From: Verrucomicrobiia bacterium
GTDB lineage: Bacteria; Verrucomicrobiota; Verrucomicrobiia; Limisphaerales; Fontisphaeraceae
Direction of reading: 5' to 3'
Assembly: GCA_026414565.1 (NCBI GenBank)
Contig: JAOAIT010000028.1
Coordinates: 1 to 64,000, forward strand
Length of the DNA: 64,000 bases
The notes beneath the pieces were generated by a model. It worked only from the letters and a program-made list of their open reading frames with translations. It had not been told where the DNA came from and did not search any database. The translations under genes and the position numbers were made by a program. How positions within the stretch are numbered: position 1 is the first letter of the stretch; the number at the start of each line of letters is the position of its first letter. Positions 49,069-61,356 of the stretch are shown piece by piece.

Positions 49069-50061
49069 ATGCAAACAACGATGCGACACAAGCTGGCCAC
49101 CGCGGCGCTGTACCTCGCGGTGGGGATGGTGACGGTAACAACCCCGGTGGCGCGGGCGTATGATTTGCCGGCGGTGAACCTGGGGTTCACCAGTTTTCTG
49201 GATGGAGGTCCGCCGGCCGGGCCGGGGTTTTACTACACCCATTATTTTCAATACTACCGCGCGGAATCATTGCGGGGGGTGGATGGGACGGAGATATTCC
49301 CCAACCCGGTGTTTCCCGACGCGAAGGTGGATGCGTGGATCAGCCTGTCGCAATTCATCGCGCAGTGTCCCAAGAAACTGGTGTTGGGCGCGCAACCGGG
49401 GCTGGACGTGATTGTGCCGGTGGTGGATTTGGGCATTTCCGGGACGCCGTTGCGGGCGAATCGGGCGGGGTTTGGGGATGTGCTGGTGGGCCCGTTTCTG
49501 CAATGGGAGCCGATCATGGGCAAGAACGGCCCCATCTTCATGCATCGGATCGAGTTTCAATGTCTGTTGCCGGTGGGGCGGTATGACTCCCGATACCAGC
49601 TTAATCCCGGGGCCAACCATTTCAGTTTCAATCCCTACTGGGCGGGGACGTTGTTTATCACGCCCAAGCTGACGCTCTCGACGCGGCTGCATTACCTGTG
49701 GAATGACGGCAACGAGGATCCGGATGTGACGTGGACGGCCCATCCGCTGTGGAAGGCCACCGGCGGCAATGAAGTGCAGCCGGGGCAGGCGTTGCACCTG
49801 AACTTTGCCACGGACTACGAGCTGATTGAGAAGCGCCTGCGGGTGGGCTTCAACGGGTATTATCTGACCCAGATTACGGACACGCGGCTCAACGGGCAGA
49901 ACATCCCGCAACGGCGCGAGGAGGTCATTGGCCTGGGGCCGGGGGCGCTGTTCTCGTTCAGCCAAAACACCCACCTGTTTTTCAACGCTTATTTTGAAAC
50001 CGCCGCGGAGAATCGGCCGGAAGGCATGCGGTTCCAGTTGCGGCTGGTGCATCATTTTTAA
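49069..50061 (+). CDS. outer-membrane SphA/MetA-pathway-type transporter
   Basis: A 330-residue protein from ATG 49069 with a signal peptide (A-T-A-A-L-Y-L-A-V-G-M-V-T-V-T-T-P-V-A-R-A). Alternating aromatic and polar strands (F-Y-Y-T-H-Y-F-Q-Y-Y, L-Y-L-W-N-D-G, F-N-G-Y-Y-L-T-Q) and a terminal F-Q-L-R-L-V-H-H-F with C-terminal Phe indicate an outer-membrane beta barrel of the phenol-degradation MetA type. Cargo unknown. The 270 bases upstream contain no gene. Confidence 0.75.
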   Translation: MQTTMRHKLATAALYLAVGMVTVTTPVARAYDLPAVNLGFTSFLDGGPPAGPGFYYTHYFQYYRAESLRGVDGTEIFPNPVFPDAKVDAWISLSQFIAQCPKKLVLGAQPGLDVIVPVVDLGISGTPLRANRAGFGDVLVGPFLQWEPIMGKNGPIFMHRIEFQCLLPVGRYDSRYQLNPGANHFSFNPYWAGTLFITPKLTLSTRLHYLWNDGNEDPDVTWTAHPLWKATGGNEVQPGQALHLNFATDYELIEKRLRVGFNGYYLTQITDTRLNGQNIPQRREEVIGLGPGALFSFSQNTHLFFNAYFETAAENRPEGMRFQLRLVHHF

Positions 50062-50107
50062 TCCCGTGACGCCCGGCGGGCGGCCGGGGCGGAGCTGAGT
50101 TTTTTTT

Positions 50108-51502
50108 ATGGCACAAATCAAATACTTGCTGGAAGAACACGAAATGCCGCGCCAGTGGTACAACCTGGCGGCGGATCTGCCCACCCCCATGCTGCCCCCG
50201 CTGGGGCCGGACGGCAAACCGGTCCCGCCGGAGAGGTTGCGCCCGGTGTTTCCGGACAACATCATCGAGCAGGAGGTCAGCACGCAGCGGTGGATTGACA
50301 TTCCCGAGGAGGTGCTGGAGCTGCTGGCCATTTACCGGCCCACGCCGCTGTATCGCGCCGTGCGGCTGGAGCAGGCGTTGAAGACGCCGGCCCGCATCTA
50401 CTACAAGCACGAGGGCGTGTCGCCGGCGGGCAGTCACAAGCCCAACACGGCCATTCCGCAGGCGTGGTACAACAAGCAGTTCGGCATCCGCCGCATGACC
50501 ACCGAGACCGGCGCGGGCCAGTGGGGCAGCGCGCTGGCGTTTGCGTGCTCGCTGATCGGGCTGGAGTGCAAGGTGTGGATGGTGCGGATCAGTTTTGACC
50601 AGAAGCCGTTTCGCAAGTTGATGATGGCCACCTGGGGGGCCCAGTGCGTGGCCAGTCCCTCGCGGGAGACGGCCGCCGGGCGGGCCATTCTGGAAAAGGA
50701 CCCAGACTGCCCCGGCTCGCTGGGCATCGCCATCAGCGAGGCGGTGGAGGCGGCGGTGACCGATCCCACGGGCAAGACGCGCTACAGCCTGGGCAGCGTG
50801 CTCAATCACGTCATGCTGCACCAGACCATCATTGGTCTGGAGGCCAAGAAACAACTGGCCAAGGCTGGCGAAAAGAAGCCGGATGTGGTCATCGGTTGCG
50901 CCGGCGGCGGCTCGAATTTTGCCGGCATCGCCTTCCCGTTTGTGTGCGACAAGATCCACGGGGAAAACATCGAGATTGTGCCGGTGGAGCCGGAGAGCTG
51001 CCCGACGATGACCCGGGGGCCGTTTGCGTATGACCACGGCGACACGGCGGGCATGACGCCGCTGCTGCCCATGCACTCGCTGGGGCATGAATTCATGCCG
51101 CCGCCCATTCACGCGGGCGGGCTGCGTTATCACGGCATTGCGCCGCTGATCAGCCAGGGCATCATTGAGGGCCTGATCAAGCCGCGGGCGGTGCATCAAA
51201 CCAAATGCTACGAGGCCGCGGTGCTCTGGGCGCGGACCGAGGGGTACATTCCGGCGCCGGAGACCTCCCATGCCATTGCGGCCGTGGTGGAGGAGGCGCG
51301 CCGCGCCCGCGAGGAGGGCAAGGAGAAGGTGATCCTCTTCTGCTGGTCGGGGCATGGCCTGATGGATCTCGTGGGATACGACAAGTATTTCCAGGGACAA
51401 CTGGCCGATTACAGCCTGCCGCAGGAAGACCTGGATCGGTGGGTGGCCAAGATCAACCACTTCCCCAAACCCGCCGTGCGCAAGACGGGCAAGTGGGGCT
51501 GA
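50108..51502 (+). CDS. trpB: tryptophan synthase beta chain, TrpB2 type
   Basis: A 464-residue PLP enzyme. The PLP Lys lies in G-S-H-K-P-N (found in TrpB2 in place of the E-D-L-N-H-T-G-A-H-K-I-N of TrpB1), with the phosphate-binding G-C-A-G-G-G-S-N and the E-T-G-A-G-Q-W-G-S loop. Length and a long N-terminal extension match TrpB2, which converts indole plus serine to tryptophan and may not pair with TrpA. No trpA is adjacent. A strong terminator follows. Confidence 0.88.
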   Translation: MAQIKYLLEEHEMPRQWYNLAADLPTPMLPPLGPDGKPVPPERLRPVFPDNIIEQEVSTQRWIDIPEEVLELLAIYRPTPLYRAVRLEQALKTPARIYYKHEGVSPAGSHKPNTAIPQAWYNKQFGIRRMTTETGAGQWGSALAFACSLIGLECKVWMVRISFDQKPFRKLMMATWGAQCVASPSRETAAGRAILEKDPDCPGSLGIAISEAVEAAVTDPTGKTRYSLGSVLNHVMLHQTIIGLEAKKQLAKAGEKKPDVVIGCAGGGSNFAGIAFPFVCDKIHGENIEIVPVEPESCPTMTRGPFAYDHGDTAGMTPLLPMHSLGHEFMPPPIHAGGLRYHGIAPLISQGIIEGLIKPRAVHQTKCYEAAVLWARTEGYIPAPETSHAIAAVVEEARRAREEGKEKVILFCWSGHGLMDLVGYDKYFQGQLADYSLPQEDLDRWVAKINHFPKPAVRKTGKWG

Positions 51503-51540
51503 GCCGGCGGCGGGCCGGCCCAAACGAGCTGAAGCCACCG

Positions 51541-51566
51541 GGGGCATGCGCGGCATGCCCCTTTTT
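51541..51566 (+). terminator. rho-independent terminator after trpB2
   Basis: GGGGCATGC (51541-51549) pairs perfectly with GCATGCCCC (51553-51561) over a 3-base loop, followed by TTTTT (51562-51566). Confidence 0.85.
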
Positions 51567-51653
51567 GCTGGCCGGGGGTGAGGTGGGCGGGCGGAAATTA
51601 TTTGCTTGCGGGGGGCGGGGATTTTTGGGAATTACTTAACAAACTTAATTATT

Positions 51654-53165
51654 ATGACCGACCTTAAATCGCTGGAAGTCTGGCTGGTGACGGGCAGTCA
51701 GCATTTGTATGGACCCGAGGCGTTGCGCCAGGTGGCCGCCAATGCGCAGGCCGTGGCGGGGGCGTTGGACAAGGCGCCGGCCATTCCGGTGCGGGTGGTG
51801 TTTCAGCCGGTGGTGAAGTCGCCGGCGGAGGTGTTGCGGCTGGCGGAGCAGGCGAATTTGGCGCCGCAGTGCGTGGGATTGATCACGTGGTGCCACACGT
51901 TTTCGCCGTCGAAGATGTGGATCAACGGGTTGAAGGCGCTGCGCAAGCCGATCCTGCACCTGCACACGCAGTTCAACCGGGACATTCCCTGGGCCACCAT
52001 TGACATGGATTTCATGAATTTGAATCAGGCGGCGCACGGGGATCGCGAGCATGGTTTTATCATGAGCCGGATGCGCCGGCAGCGGAAGGTGGTGACCGGG
52101 CACTGGCAGGCGGCCGGGGTGCAGGCGCAGATTGGGGCATGGTGCCGGGCGGCGGCGGCGTGGCAGGACTGGCAGGGGGCGCGGTTCTGCCGGTTTGGGG
52201 ACAACATGCGGGAGGTGGCGGTGACGGAGGGGGACAAGGTGGCGGCGGAGATCCAGTTTGGCTACTCGGTCAATGGCTACGGGGTGGGGGATTTGGTGGC
52301 GCGGGTGCGCGCGGCCGGGGAGGCCGAAGTGGACGCGCTGGTGGAGCAATATGAGGCGGCGTACACGGTGGCGCCGGCGTTGCGCAAGAATGGCGCCCGG
52401 CGCTCCTCGTTGCGGGAGGCGGCGCGGATTGAGGCGGGCTTGCGGGCTTTTCTGCAGGAGGGCGGCTTCAAGGGATTCACGACGACGTTTGAAGATTTGC
52501 ACGGTTTGGAGCAGTTGCCCGGCATCGCGGTGCAACGGCTCATGGCCGAGGGGTATGGGTTTGGGGCGGAGGGCGACTGGAAGACGGCGGCGCTGGTGCG
52601 GGCGATGAAGGTGATGAGCGCCGGGCTGAAAGGGGGCACGTCGTTCATGGAGGATTACACCTATCATCTGGAGCCGCGCGCGATGCAGGTGCTGGGGGCG
52701 CACATGCTGGAGATCTGTCCGAGCATTGCCAAAGGCAAACCCTCGATGGAAATCCATCCGCTGGGGATTGGGGGGAAGGCGGATCCGGTGCGGCTGGTGT
52801 TTGACACGCCGGCCGGGCCGGCCGTGAACGCCTCGATCATTGATCTGGGCAACCGTTTCCGGCTGCTGGTCAACGAGGTGGACGTGGTGCCACCGAAAAA
52901 GCCGCTGCCCAAACTGCCGGTGGCGCGGGCGTTGTGGGTGCCCAAACCGGATCTGGCCACGGCGGCCACGGCGTGGATTTATGCGGGTGGGGCGCATCAC
53001 ACGGGCTTCAGCCAGGCGGTGACCACCGAGATGCTGGAGGACTTTGCCACGATGGCCGGGCTGGAAGTGGTGGTGATTGATGCCGAGACGCGGCTGCGCC
53101 GCTTCAAGCAGGAGTTGGAATGGAATGACGTGGCTTACGCGCTGCGTCAGGGGCTGGGGCGTTAA
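51654..53165 (+). CDS. araA: L-arabinose isomerase
   Basis: A 503-residue enzyme (family about 500) converting L-arabinose to L-ribulose. It begins with [12 protein letters not shown], has [28 protein letters not shown], and the late [21 protein letters not shown] 51654 is preferred; the N-terminus matches the family there and the upstream sequence is AT-rich leader. No araB or araD is nearby, so the rest of the pathway lies elsewhere. It has its own terminator. Confidence 0.93.
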   Translation: MTDLKSLEVWLVTGSQHLYGPEALRQVAANAQAVAGALDKAPAIPVRVVFQPVVKSPAEVLRLAEQANLAPQCVGLITWCHTFSPSKMWINGLKALRKPILHLHTQFNRDIPWATIDMDFMNLNQAAHGDREHGFIMSRMRRQRKVVTGHWQAAGVQAQIGAWCRAAAAWQDWQGARFCRFGDNMREVAVTEGDKVAAEIQFGYSVNGYGVGDLVARVRAAGEAEVDALVEQYEAAYTVAPALRKNGARRSSLREAARIEAGLRAFLQEGGFKGFTTTFEDLHGLEQLPGIAVQRLMAEGYGFGAEGDWKTAALVRAMKVMSAGLKGGTSFMEDYTYHLEPRAMQVLGAHMLEICPSIAKGKPSMEIHPLGIGGKADPVRLVFDTPAGPAVNASIIDLGNRFRLLVNEVDVVPPKKPLPKLPVARALWVPKPDLATAATAWIYAGGAHHTGFSQAVTTEMLEDFATMAGLEVVVIDAETRLRRFKQELEWNDVAYALRQGLGR

Positions 53166-53187
53166 TCGGAGTCCTGGACTGGGGGGG

Positions 53188-53214
53188 AAGGCCGGCCGGG
53201 GGGGGCGGCCTTTT
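53188..53214 (+). terminator. terminator after araA
   Basis: AAGGCCG (53188-53194) pairs with CGGCCTT (53206-53212), followed by TTTT (53211-53214). The loop is 11 G-rich bases; strength is moderate. Confidence 0.55.
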
Positions 53215-53337
53215 CCGTTGTGGCTCCGGCCGGTGCCGCTGGGGGGCGCGGAGTTTTCTGCAAGCGGAGGCAGGGGGTCTGTGGGCCTGCATTAAACAGT
53301 GTTCAATCCGCCGCGTTTATGGCACAAGAGCAGCGGT

Positions 53338-54765
53338 ATGGATTACGAAGCGGTGATCGGCCTGGAGACGCATGTCCAGCTCAAAACGCGCTCGAAGATG
53401 TGGTGCGGATGCGCCAATGAATTTGGCGCGCCGCCCAATACGCATGTCTGCCCCGTGTGCCTGGGGCTGCCGGGGGTGCTGCCGGTGGCCAACGAGGAGG
53501 CCCTGCGGCTGACGGTGCTCACCGGCCTGCTGCTGCATTGTGAGATTCCCGCGCGGGCCAAGTTTGACCGGAAGAATTATTTCTATCCGGACATGCCCAA
53601 GAATTATCAGATCACGCAGTATGATCTGCCCTCCACGCGCCACGGTTACCTGGACTTTGAATTCGAGGGCCGCGTTGAGCGGGTGCGGATTACGCGCGCC
53701 CATCTGGAGGAGGACGTGGGGAAGAGTTTTCATTTTGAGCGCTTCAGCGGGGTGGACTTCAACCGGGCCGGCGTGCCGCTGCTGGAGATCGTGAGCGAGC
53801 CGGACATTACCAGCGCGGACATGGCGTATGCCTACCTGAACGCCCTGAAGGAAACGCTGATGCAGGGCGGGGTGAGCGACTGCGACATGGAAAAAGGGAT
53901 GGTGCGGTGCGATGTCAACGTCAGTCTCCGCCCCCGGGGCAGCGGGACGCTGGGGGCGAAGATTGAGATCAAGAACATGAATTCCTTCAGCGGGGTGCGG
54001 CGGGCGCTGGAGTATGAAATCCAGCGGCAGCGGGAGGTGCTGGCGGCGGGGGGGACTTTGCGCCAGGAAACGCGCCGCTGGGATGATGTGGCAGGGATCA
54101 CCGAGCCGATGCGCACCAAGGAGGAGGCGCATGATTATCGTTATTTTCCGGATCCGGATCTCATGCCCCTGGTGCCCACGGAGGTGTGGCTGGCGGAGGT
54201 GCGGGCGCGGTTGGTGGAGCTGCCGCTGGCCCGCAAGCAACGGTTCATGCGGGATTATGCCCTGCCGGCCCCGGATGCGGAGACGTTCAAAAACGACAAA
54301 CCGCTGGCCGACTACTACGAGCGGCTGGCGGGAAAAACCGCCCATAAAAAGGCCCTGGCCAACTGGGTCATCAACAACCTGCGCGCCCAGATGAGCGCCG
54401 CCGGGGTGGGGCTGGAGCAACTGCGGTTTGCGCCGGAGGCCCTGCTCAAGCTCATTGAGCTGGTGGAGACGGGCCGCCTGAGCAGCAAGGCGGCGCAGGA
54501 GGTGTTTGGGGAGATGTTCACCACCGGGCAGGATCCGGCGCAGATCATGGAGCAAAAGGGGCTGGCCCAGGTGAGTGATGCCGCCGCCCTGGAGCCGCTG
54601 TGTGACCAGGCCATTGCCGACAACCCGCGGGCCGTGGCCGATTATCGCGCGGGCAAGGCCGCCGCGCTGAATGCCTTGAAAGGGTACGTGATGAAGCTCA
54701 GCAAGGGGAAGGCCAACCCGGGTTTGGCGGGGGAGATTTTGGAGCGCAAGTTGAAGGGCCAGTAA
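53338..54765 (+). CDS. gatB: aspartyl/glutamyl-tRNA(Asn/Gln) amidotransferase subunit B
   Basis: A 475-residue subunit of GatCAB, which turns misacylated Asp-tRNA(Asn) or Glu-tRNA(Gln) into the amide form. It begins Y-E-A-V-I-G-L-E-T-H-V-Q-L, has the Cys motif M-W-C-G-C-A-N-E-F ... V-C-P-V-C-L-G-L-P-G and the R-R-W-D-D tRNA-binding pattern, and ends with the helical tail domain (D-Y-R-A-G-K-A-A-A-L). ATG 53338 is preferred over an extension that begins 13 codons upstream. gatA and gatC are not adjacent. Confidence 0.95.
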   Translation: MDYEAVIGLETHVQLKTRSKMWCGCANEFGAPPNTHVCPVCLGLPGVLPVANEEALRLTVLTGLLLHCEIPARAKFDRKNYFYPDMPKNYQITQYDLPSTRHGYLDFEFEGRVERVRITRAHLEEDVGKSFHFERFSGVDFNRAGVPLLEIVSEPDITSADMAYAYLNALKETLMQGGVSDCDMEKGMVRCDVNVSLRPRGSGTLGAKIEIKNMNSFSGVRRALEYEIQRQREVLAAGGTLRQETRRWDDVAGITEPMRTKEEAHDYRYFPDPDLMPLVPTEVWLAEVRARLVELPLARKQRFMRDYALPAPDAETFKNDKPLADYYERLAGKTAHKKALANWVINNLRAQMSAAGVGLEQLRFAPEALLKLIELVETGRLSSKAAQEVFGEMFTTGQDPAQIMEQKGLAQVSDAAALEPLCDQAIADNPRAVADYRAGKAAALNALKGYVMKLSKGKANPGLAGEILERKLKGQ

Positions 54766-54776
54766 GCCGGGGGCAA

Positions 54777-54799
54777 CCGGCGAGGGGCTAGCTCGCCGG
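54777..54799. repeat. perfect 8-bp inverted repeat between convergent genes
   Basis: CCGGCGAG (54777-54784) and CTCGCCGG (54792-54799) flank a 7-base loop that holds the stop codon of the leftward nuclease gene. With no T tract it is a weak terminator candidate for gatB and the nuclease gene. Confidence 0.4.
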
Positions 54800-55678
54800 C
54801 TGGCGTTGGGCCAGCTCCAGGGCCAGGAGGTCGTCCAGCTCCTCGGGCGCAAGCCAGGAACCTTCCAGTCCGGCGCGGGCGCAGAGGAGCCGGTTGCGCC
54901 GGGGGCCGGCGGCGTGGAAGGCGCGCAACCGCTTCAAGTCGCCTTCCACCACGCGCTGCCAGGCGGGGCTTAAAGCCGCGGGCAGGGCCGCCGCGAGCTG
55001 ATCCAGCAGGCGGGCATCGTGTCCGGCAAAAAAATCCTGCCACAGGGAAAGCTCCTGCAAAGGCGGCGGCAGGGGATGAGGGAGGGGGATTTGGGGCGGC
55101 AATTTTTCCCGGTACGCCAGCGGGGGCAGCTCGTGCAAGGAAGAGGGGCCGGCCGTGAGACAGACGGCCAGGCGGAAGCAGGCGCGCAGGCATTCGCGCA
55201 CACGCACGAGGCCTTTGAACGCGCCGTACCACGGGCCGGGCTCGTGCGGCAGCGGCCGGCCGCATCCCCAGCGCAGGATGAGCTGGCCGTGCGGAGTGAG
55301 GTTGAGACTCACGCGGCCGTAGTGCTCGGGGCGGGTGTTGAGCAGGTTGAAGCGGGGTTTGAACAGCCGCAGCAGTTCGTTTTCGCGCAGCAGGGCGGCG
55401 GCGTGGTCGGGCAGCACTTCCCAGGAGATGGCGCGGGTTGCGCGGAGGAGGCGGGCGGTTTTGCGGGAGCAGCGCTCCAGGGGCAGGTGCAGGTAACTTT
55501 GGAGGCGGCGGCGGAGGTTGACCGCTTTGCCCACGTAGATCAGGCGGCCCTGGGCATCCCCCAGCAGATACACGCCGGGGCGGGGTGGGATGCGGCGGAA
55601 AAGGGCGGGGCCAAAGCGCGTTTGCCACACGTGGGGCGGGGGCAGCAGGGTCAACTGGCGGGCGGTGCGTGCGGGCAT
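54788..55678 (-). CDS. GIY-YIG nuclease, Cho/UvrC N-terminal-like
   Basis: A 296-residue protein from ATG 55678. The GIY-YIG core is P-G-V-Y-L-L-G-D ... L-I-Y-V-G-K-A-V-N-L-R-R-R-L, with the catalytic Glu in L-L-R-E-N-E-L-L-R. The core is followed by a Pro-rich and Leu/Ala-rich C-terminal region without a UvrC endonuclease domain, as in the alternative excision nuclease Cho. It may cut 3' in nucleotide-excision repair. The permease gene upstream is 13 bases away, with no obvious functional link. Confidence 0.75.
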   Translation of the reverse strand: MPARTARQLTLLPPPHVWQTRFGPALFRRIPPRPGVYLLGDAQGRLIYVGKAVNLRRRLQSYLHLPLERCSRKTARLLRATRAISWEVLPDHAAALLRENELLRLFKPRFNLLNTRPEHYGRVSLNLTPHGQLILRWGCGRPLPHEPGPWYGAFKGLVRVRECLRACFRLAVCLTAGPSSLHELPPLAYREKLPPQIPLPHPLPPPLQELSLWQDFFAGHDARLLDQLAAALPAALSPAWQRVVEGDLKRLRAFHAAGPRRNRLLCARAGLEGSWLAPEELDDLLALELAQRQPAS

Positions 55679-55691
55679 GGTGTGTGGCGGA

Positions 55692-56495
55692 TCATCCTCC
55701 CACCGCGCCGTAGCGGCGGATGCCGCGGGCCCAGACGAGGCGGGCCAGGGCATAAGCCGCGATGACCCACAAGGCCTGCATGGCCAGGCCGCCCCAGAGG
55801 GCTTCCTGCTGGGTGCGCCCCAGATAGACACTGATGGGAAAATAGAGCATGTAGGGGAAGGGGGTGTACATGAGCGCCCCGGCCAGGCCGGCCGGCAGGA
55901 TGTCCAGGGGGAAGAGATGGCCGCCGGCCAGGTATTCAAAGGCAAAGAGGATGAAGATGAAGGTGGCCACCTCCAGCACCCAGAAGGCCAGCAGGGCCAT
56001 GGTGAAGGAGGTCAGGAAATTCAACAGGGCGGTCAGGACGAGCGAGACAAAGAAGCACAGAGCGGTGGTCCAGTCCGGCGGCAGCACGAAATACTGGCGA
56101 TGCCAGAGGATGAAGAGCGTGACGGGCACGGCGGCGACGGCGGTGTACACGAGGCGTCCTGCGACAAACAGACTGAGGCGATAGCCGAGATAGTCCAGGG
56201 GCTTGAGGAGGAATTGACTGATGAGGCCGTCCTTGATGTCGGCGGCGATTTGCCAGTCGTCCTCGGTGACGGCGGTGAGGGCGTCGGTGACGGTGACCAG
56301 GAGGTAATAGGAGATCATCTGGGCCAGGTCATACGCGCCCACCCTGCCGCCGGTGGCGCCGGCGTAGATGGTCTTCCACAACATGACCATGGCGGTGAGC
56401 GGCACCAGCGCGAAGGTGGCGCGAAACAGAAAGTTGACCCGGTACACCAGGGTGTTCTGGATGCCCACTTGGAGCACCTGCCAGTACTTGCCCAT
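55692..56495 (-). CDS. ABC-2 type permease
   Basis: A 267-residue protein with six predicted hydrophobic helices and an amphipathic N-terminus (W-Q-V-L-Q-V-G-I-Q-N-T-L-V-Y-R-V-N-F-L). It resembles ABC-2 permeases with a paired ATPase and second permease. Neither partner is encoded beside it in this window. It precedes the nuclease gene by 13 bases. Function in export is inferred only from the family. Confidence 0.75.
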   Translation of the reverse strand: MGKYWQVLQVGIQNTLVYRVNFLFRATFALVPLTAMVMLWKTIYAGATGGRVGAYDLAQMISYYLLVTVTDALTAVTEDDWQIAADIKDGLISQFLLKPLDYLGYRLSLFVAGRLVYTAVAAVPVTLFILWHRQYFVLPPDWTTALCFFVSLVLTALLNFLTSFTMALLAFWVLEVATFIFILFAFEYLAGGHLFPLDILPAGLAGALMYTPFPYMLYFPISVYLGRTQQEALWGGLAMQALWVIAAYALARLVWARGIRRYGAVGG

Positions 56496-56656
56496 CGGCG
56501 GGGATATTAGCGCGTTCGCCGCCGACCCCCAAAGCGGAAATCCACCTGCTTTGCGGTGTTTTCCCAGGGCAGTGCCGAGACAAGCAGGGGAGTAAATGTT
56601 GCAACTATGCACTGGTCAAGGAGACAGGAGGGGATTAGTTTTAAGGAGTTGGGAAT

Positions 56657-59044
<2,388 letters not shown>

Positions 59045-59047
59045 GCC

Positions 59048-60028
59048 TTACAACTGGAAGGCCTCGCGCAGGAGGGCCAGGCTGCGGGGCACGCCTTCAT
59101 CCGCGGGGGCCTTGCCCTCGAATTCAATGGACACATAGCCGTGGTAGTGGACTTCGGCGAGAATGGCGGCGATGCGCCGGTAATCCAAATCCAGGGTGTA
59201 CCACTCGCCGCCGCCGAAGTAAGTTTTGGCCTGGACAAAGACGGTGCGCGGGGCGATCTGGCGCAGTTTGTCGTAGGGGTCTTCGAGGAAGTTGCCGGTG
59301 TCCATGAGCGCGCCCAGCCAGGGAGAATCGAATTGCTGGAGGAGTCGCAACTGGCCGGCGGGGGTGCTGGTGAGGCCCCAGTGGTTTTCCAGGGCGAGGA
59401 TGACGCCGTGCTGTTCGGCCTTGGGAAGGCACTGGGCGATGCACTCGGCGCACCATTTGAAGCCCTCCTCCTCGGTGTGGCCGGGAAGGATTGGCTCCAC
59501 GCCCCGGGCCTTCATCAGGGCGTCAAAGTCCTGGATGGTGTTCCAGCGGCCGCTGTTGAGGCGGATGCAGGGCACGCCCAGCTCGGCGGCGATTTCAAGG
59601 CATTTGTGGGTGTGCTCCACCTGCTGCTTGAGGAAGGCGGGATCGGGGTCCACGAAATCCTGGTGAATGGAGAGCGCGATGAGCGCCACGCCATGCCGGA
59701 AGGCGTGGCGTTTGAGACGGCGCAAATAGGCGCGGTGCGCGGCGGTGAGCGGCTCGCGCTCGGGGATGTCCATCTGGCGGTGCAGGATGTCCACCGCCGG
59801 GGCGCCGAGGGCGCCGGCCTTTTCAATCACTGTTTCAATGGGGACCTTGGGCGTGCGAAAATGCCAGTAAGAATAACTGGAGATGCCCAGCTTGACTTTG
59901 GGGGCGGGGGGGGTGGGCGCGGCCGCGCGGGCGGCGGCGGTGGGGAGGGCGGCAGCGGCGGCCGCGAGGGCCGCGTGTTGCAGGAAGTTGCGGCGAGCCA
60001 TGCCATGGGGAGCAGGGGTCATGTTCAT
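59048..60028 (-). CDS. Tat-exported sugar phosphate isomerase/epimerase-like TIM barrel
   Basis: A 326-residue protein. The N-terminus holds a Tat-type motif (A-R-R-N-F-L-Q) and an Ala-rich hydrophobic segment, so it is probably exported folded. The rest is a xylose-isomerase-like TIM barrel: L-G-I-S-S-Y-S-Y-W, A-V-D-I-L-H-R-Q, I-R-L-N-S-G, L-A-L-E-N-H-W-G (metal Glu), and Y-V-S-I-E-F-E-G (second Glu). The stop is 3 bases from that of the ATPase, convergent. The substrate is unknown. Confidence 0.85.
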   Translation of the reverse strand: MNMTPAPHGMARRNFLQHAALAAAAAALPTAAARAAAPTPPAPKVKLGISSYSYWHFRTPKVPIETVIEKAGALGAPAVDILHRQMDIPEREPLTAAHRAYLRRLKRHAFRHGVALIALSIHQDFVDPDPAFLKQQVEHTHKCLEIAAELGVPCIRLNSGRWNTIQDFDALMKARGVEPILPGHTEEEGFKWCAECIAQCLPKAEQHGVILALENHWGLTSTPAGQLRLLQQFDSPWLGALMDTGNFLEDPYDKLRQIAPRTVFVQAKTYFGGGEWYTLDLDYRRIAAILAEVHYHGYVSIEFEGKAPADEGVPRSLALLREAFQL

Positions 60029-60109
60029 GGGGGCATCTTATACCTGGGGCGGCGCTGAAGCAAATCTCCCGTTGTCCCGTCGAACGAGTTGAGGCAGTGT
60101 TAACCGGCA

Positions 60110-61264
60110 ATGAATGGACAGGCGGACACCGTCGGTGGGTTGCGCCCCGTGGCCAGCCGCGCGCTGGCGATGGCGGCGGTGGTGTCGCTTTTGGTGCATC
60201 TGGTGCTGTATGGGGGCTACCGCATGGTGAAGGCGTGGCATTGGACGGGCTACGAGAAAGTCATGGCTGCTCTGACGCCCAAACCCTCCAACCTGCCGGC
60301 CGTGCTGATGAAATGGCTCATGCCCACGCCCAAACCGGAAGACAAGAAAACCACCCCCCGGCTGGAGGCGCGGGAGCTGGCCATCATCCTTCCCCGGCCG
60401 CCGCCGCAGGTGTTCGTGCCGGTGGATCCGCTGGCGGCCACGGCGGAGGAGCCGCCGAATGCGCGGTACTACAGCGATAAAAATTCGCGCGCGGCGAATC
60501 CCGAGATCAAGAGAGAATCCGACCAGCCCAACATTGACGGCCGGCAGACGCGCATCCCGCGGGCGGTGGACACCGAGCCCACGCGCCTGCAGCCGCAGCC
60601 GCAGCAGAATGTGCAGCCGCGGCCGCCGGACCGGCAGCCGGCGGAGGAGGCGCCGGAGGCCGAGCAGGCGCAACCATTGCAGCCGGCCACCGCGCCACCC
60701 TCCGAGCCGCGGCCGCCGGCGGAGCGCCAGCCGCCGGGGAATCTGGCCATGGCCCGGCCCACGGAGCGGGTGCTCCCCGCCGCGCCGCCCCGCCCGCCCG
60801 CCGAGCCGGGGCCGGAGCGGCCGGCCACGCCGCCGGCGCGGGCGCGCACGCTGGTGGAGGCGCGGGCGCGGATGCAGGACAACACGATTGCCGGACAGAA
60901 GATGAAACAGGAGGGCGGGGTGAAAAACCGGCTGTCCCTTTCAGCTCTGGATGCCCGGGCGACGCCCTTTGGGGCGTATGATGCGATGATCGTGGCGGCG
61001 GTGCAGCAGCGGTGGTACGACCTGCTGGAGCGGTCCCGGTATTCCGGGGATCGGCGGGGGATGGTGGTGGTGGATTTCCAACTGCACGCCTCGGGCCGGG
61101 TGAGCGATGTGGAGCTGGTGGAAAGCACGGTGGGGGATTTTTTGGCGTCCTTGTGCCAGATGGCCATCACGGATCCGGCGCCATATGCGAAGTGGCCGCC
61201 GGAAATGCAGCGGCTGTTTCAAGGAGGGGTGCGGAAGGTGCGATTCACCTTTTATTATGATTAG
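60110..61264 (+). CDS. tonB: TonB-like energy-transducing protein
   Basis: A 384-residue protein with one transmembrane segment (A-L-A-M-A-A-V-V-S-L-L-V-H-L-V-L-Y), a very long Pro/Glu/Arg-rich periplasmic stretch and a C-terminal TonB-like domain (V-V-V-D-F-Q-L-H-A-S-G-R-V-S-D-V-E-L-V-E-S). It is followed by ExbB- and ExbD-like genes, completing the inner-membrane energy module that powers outer-membrane receptors. Confidence 0.8.
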   Translation: MNGQADTVGGLRPVASRALAMAAVVSLLVHLVLYGGYRMVKAWHWTGYEKVMAALTPKPSNLPAVLMKWLMPTPKPEDKKTTPRLEARELAIILPRPPPQVFVPVDPLAATAEEPPNARYYSDKNSRAANPEIKRESDQPNIDGRQTRIPRAVDTEPTRLQPQPQQNVQPRPPDRQPAEEAPEAEQAQPLQPATAPPSEPRPPAERQPPGNLAMARPTERVLPAAPPRPPAEPGPERPATPPARARTLVEARARMQDNTIAGQKMKQEGGVKNRLSLSALDARATPFGAYDAMIVAAVQQRWYDLLERSRYSGDRRGMVVVDFQLHASGRVSDVELVESTVGDFLASLCQMAITDPAPYAKWPPEMQRLFQGGVRKVRFTFYYD

Positions 61265-61356
61265 GGCAATTTGCTTGCGGCCACTGGCGCTTACCCTTAA
61301 GTAACAGGTGGGCGCGGGGGGCGGCGGGACGTCCTGCGCGGCCAGTTTGGAGATTC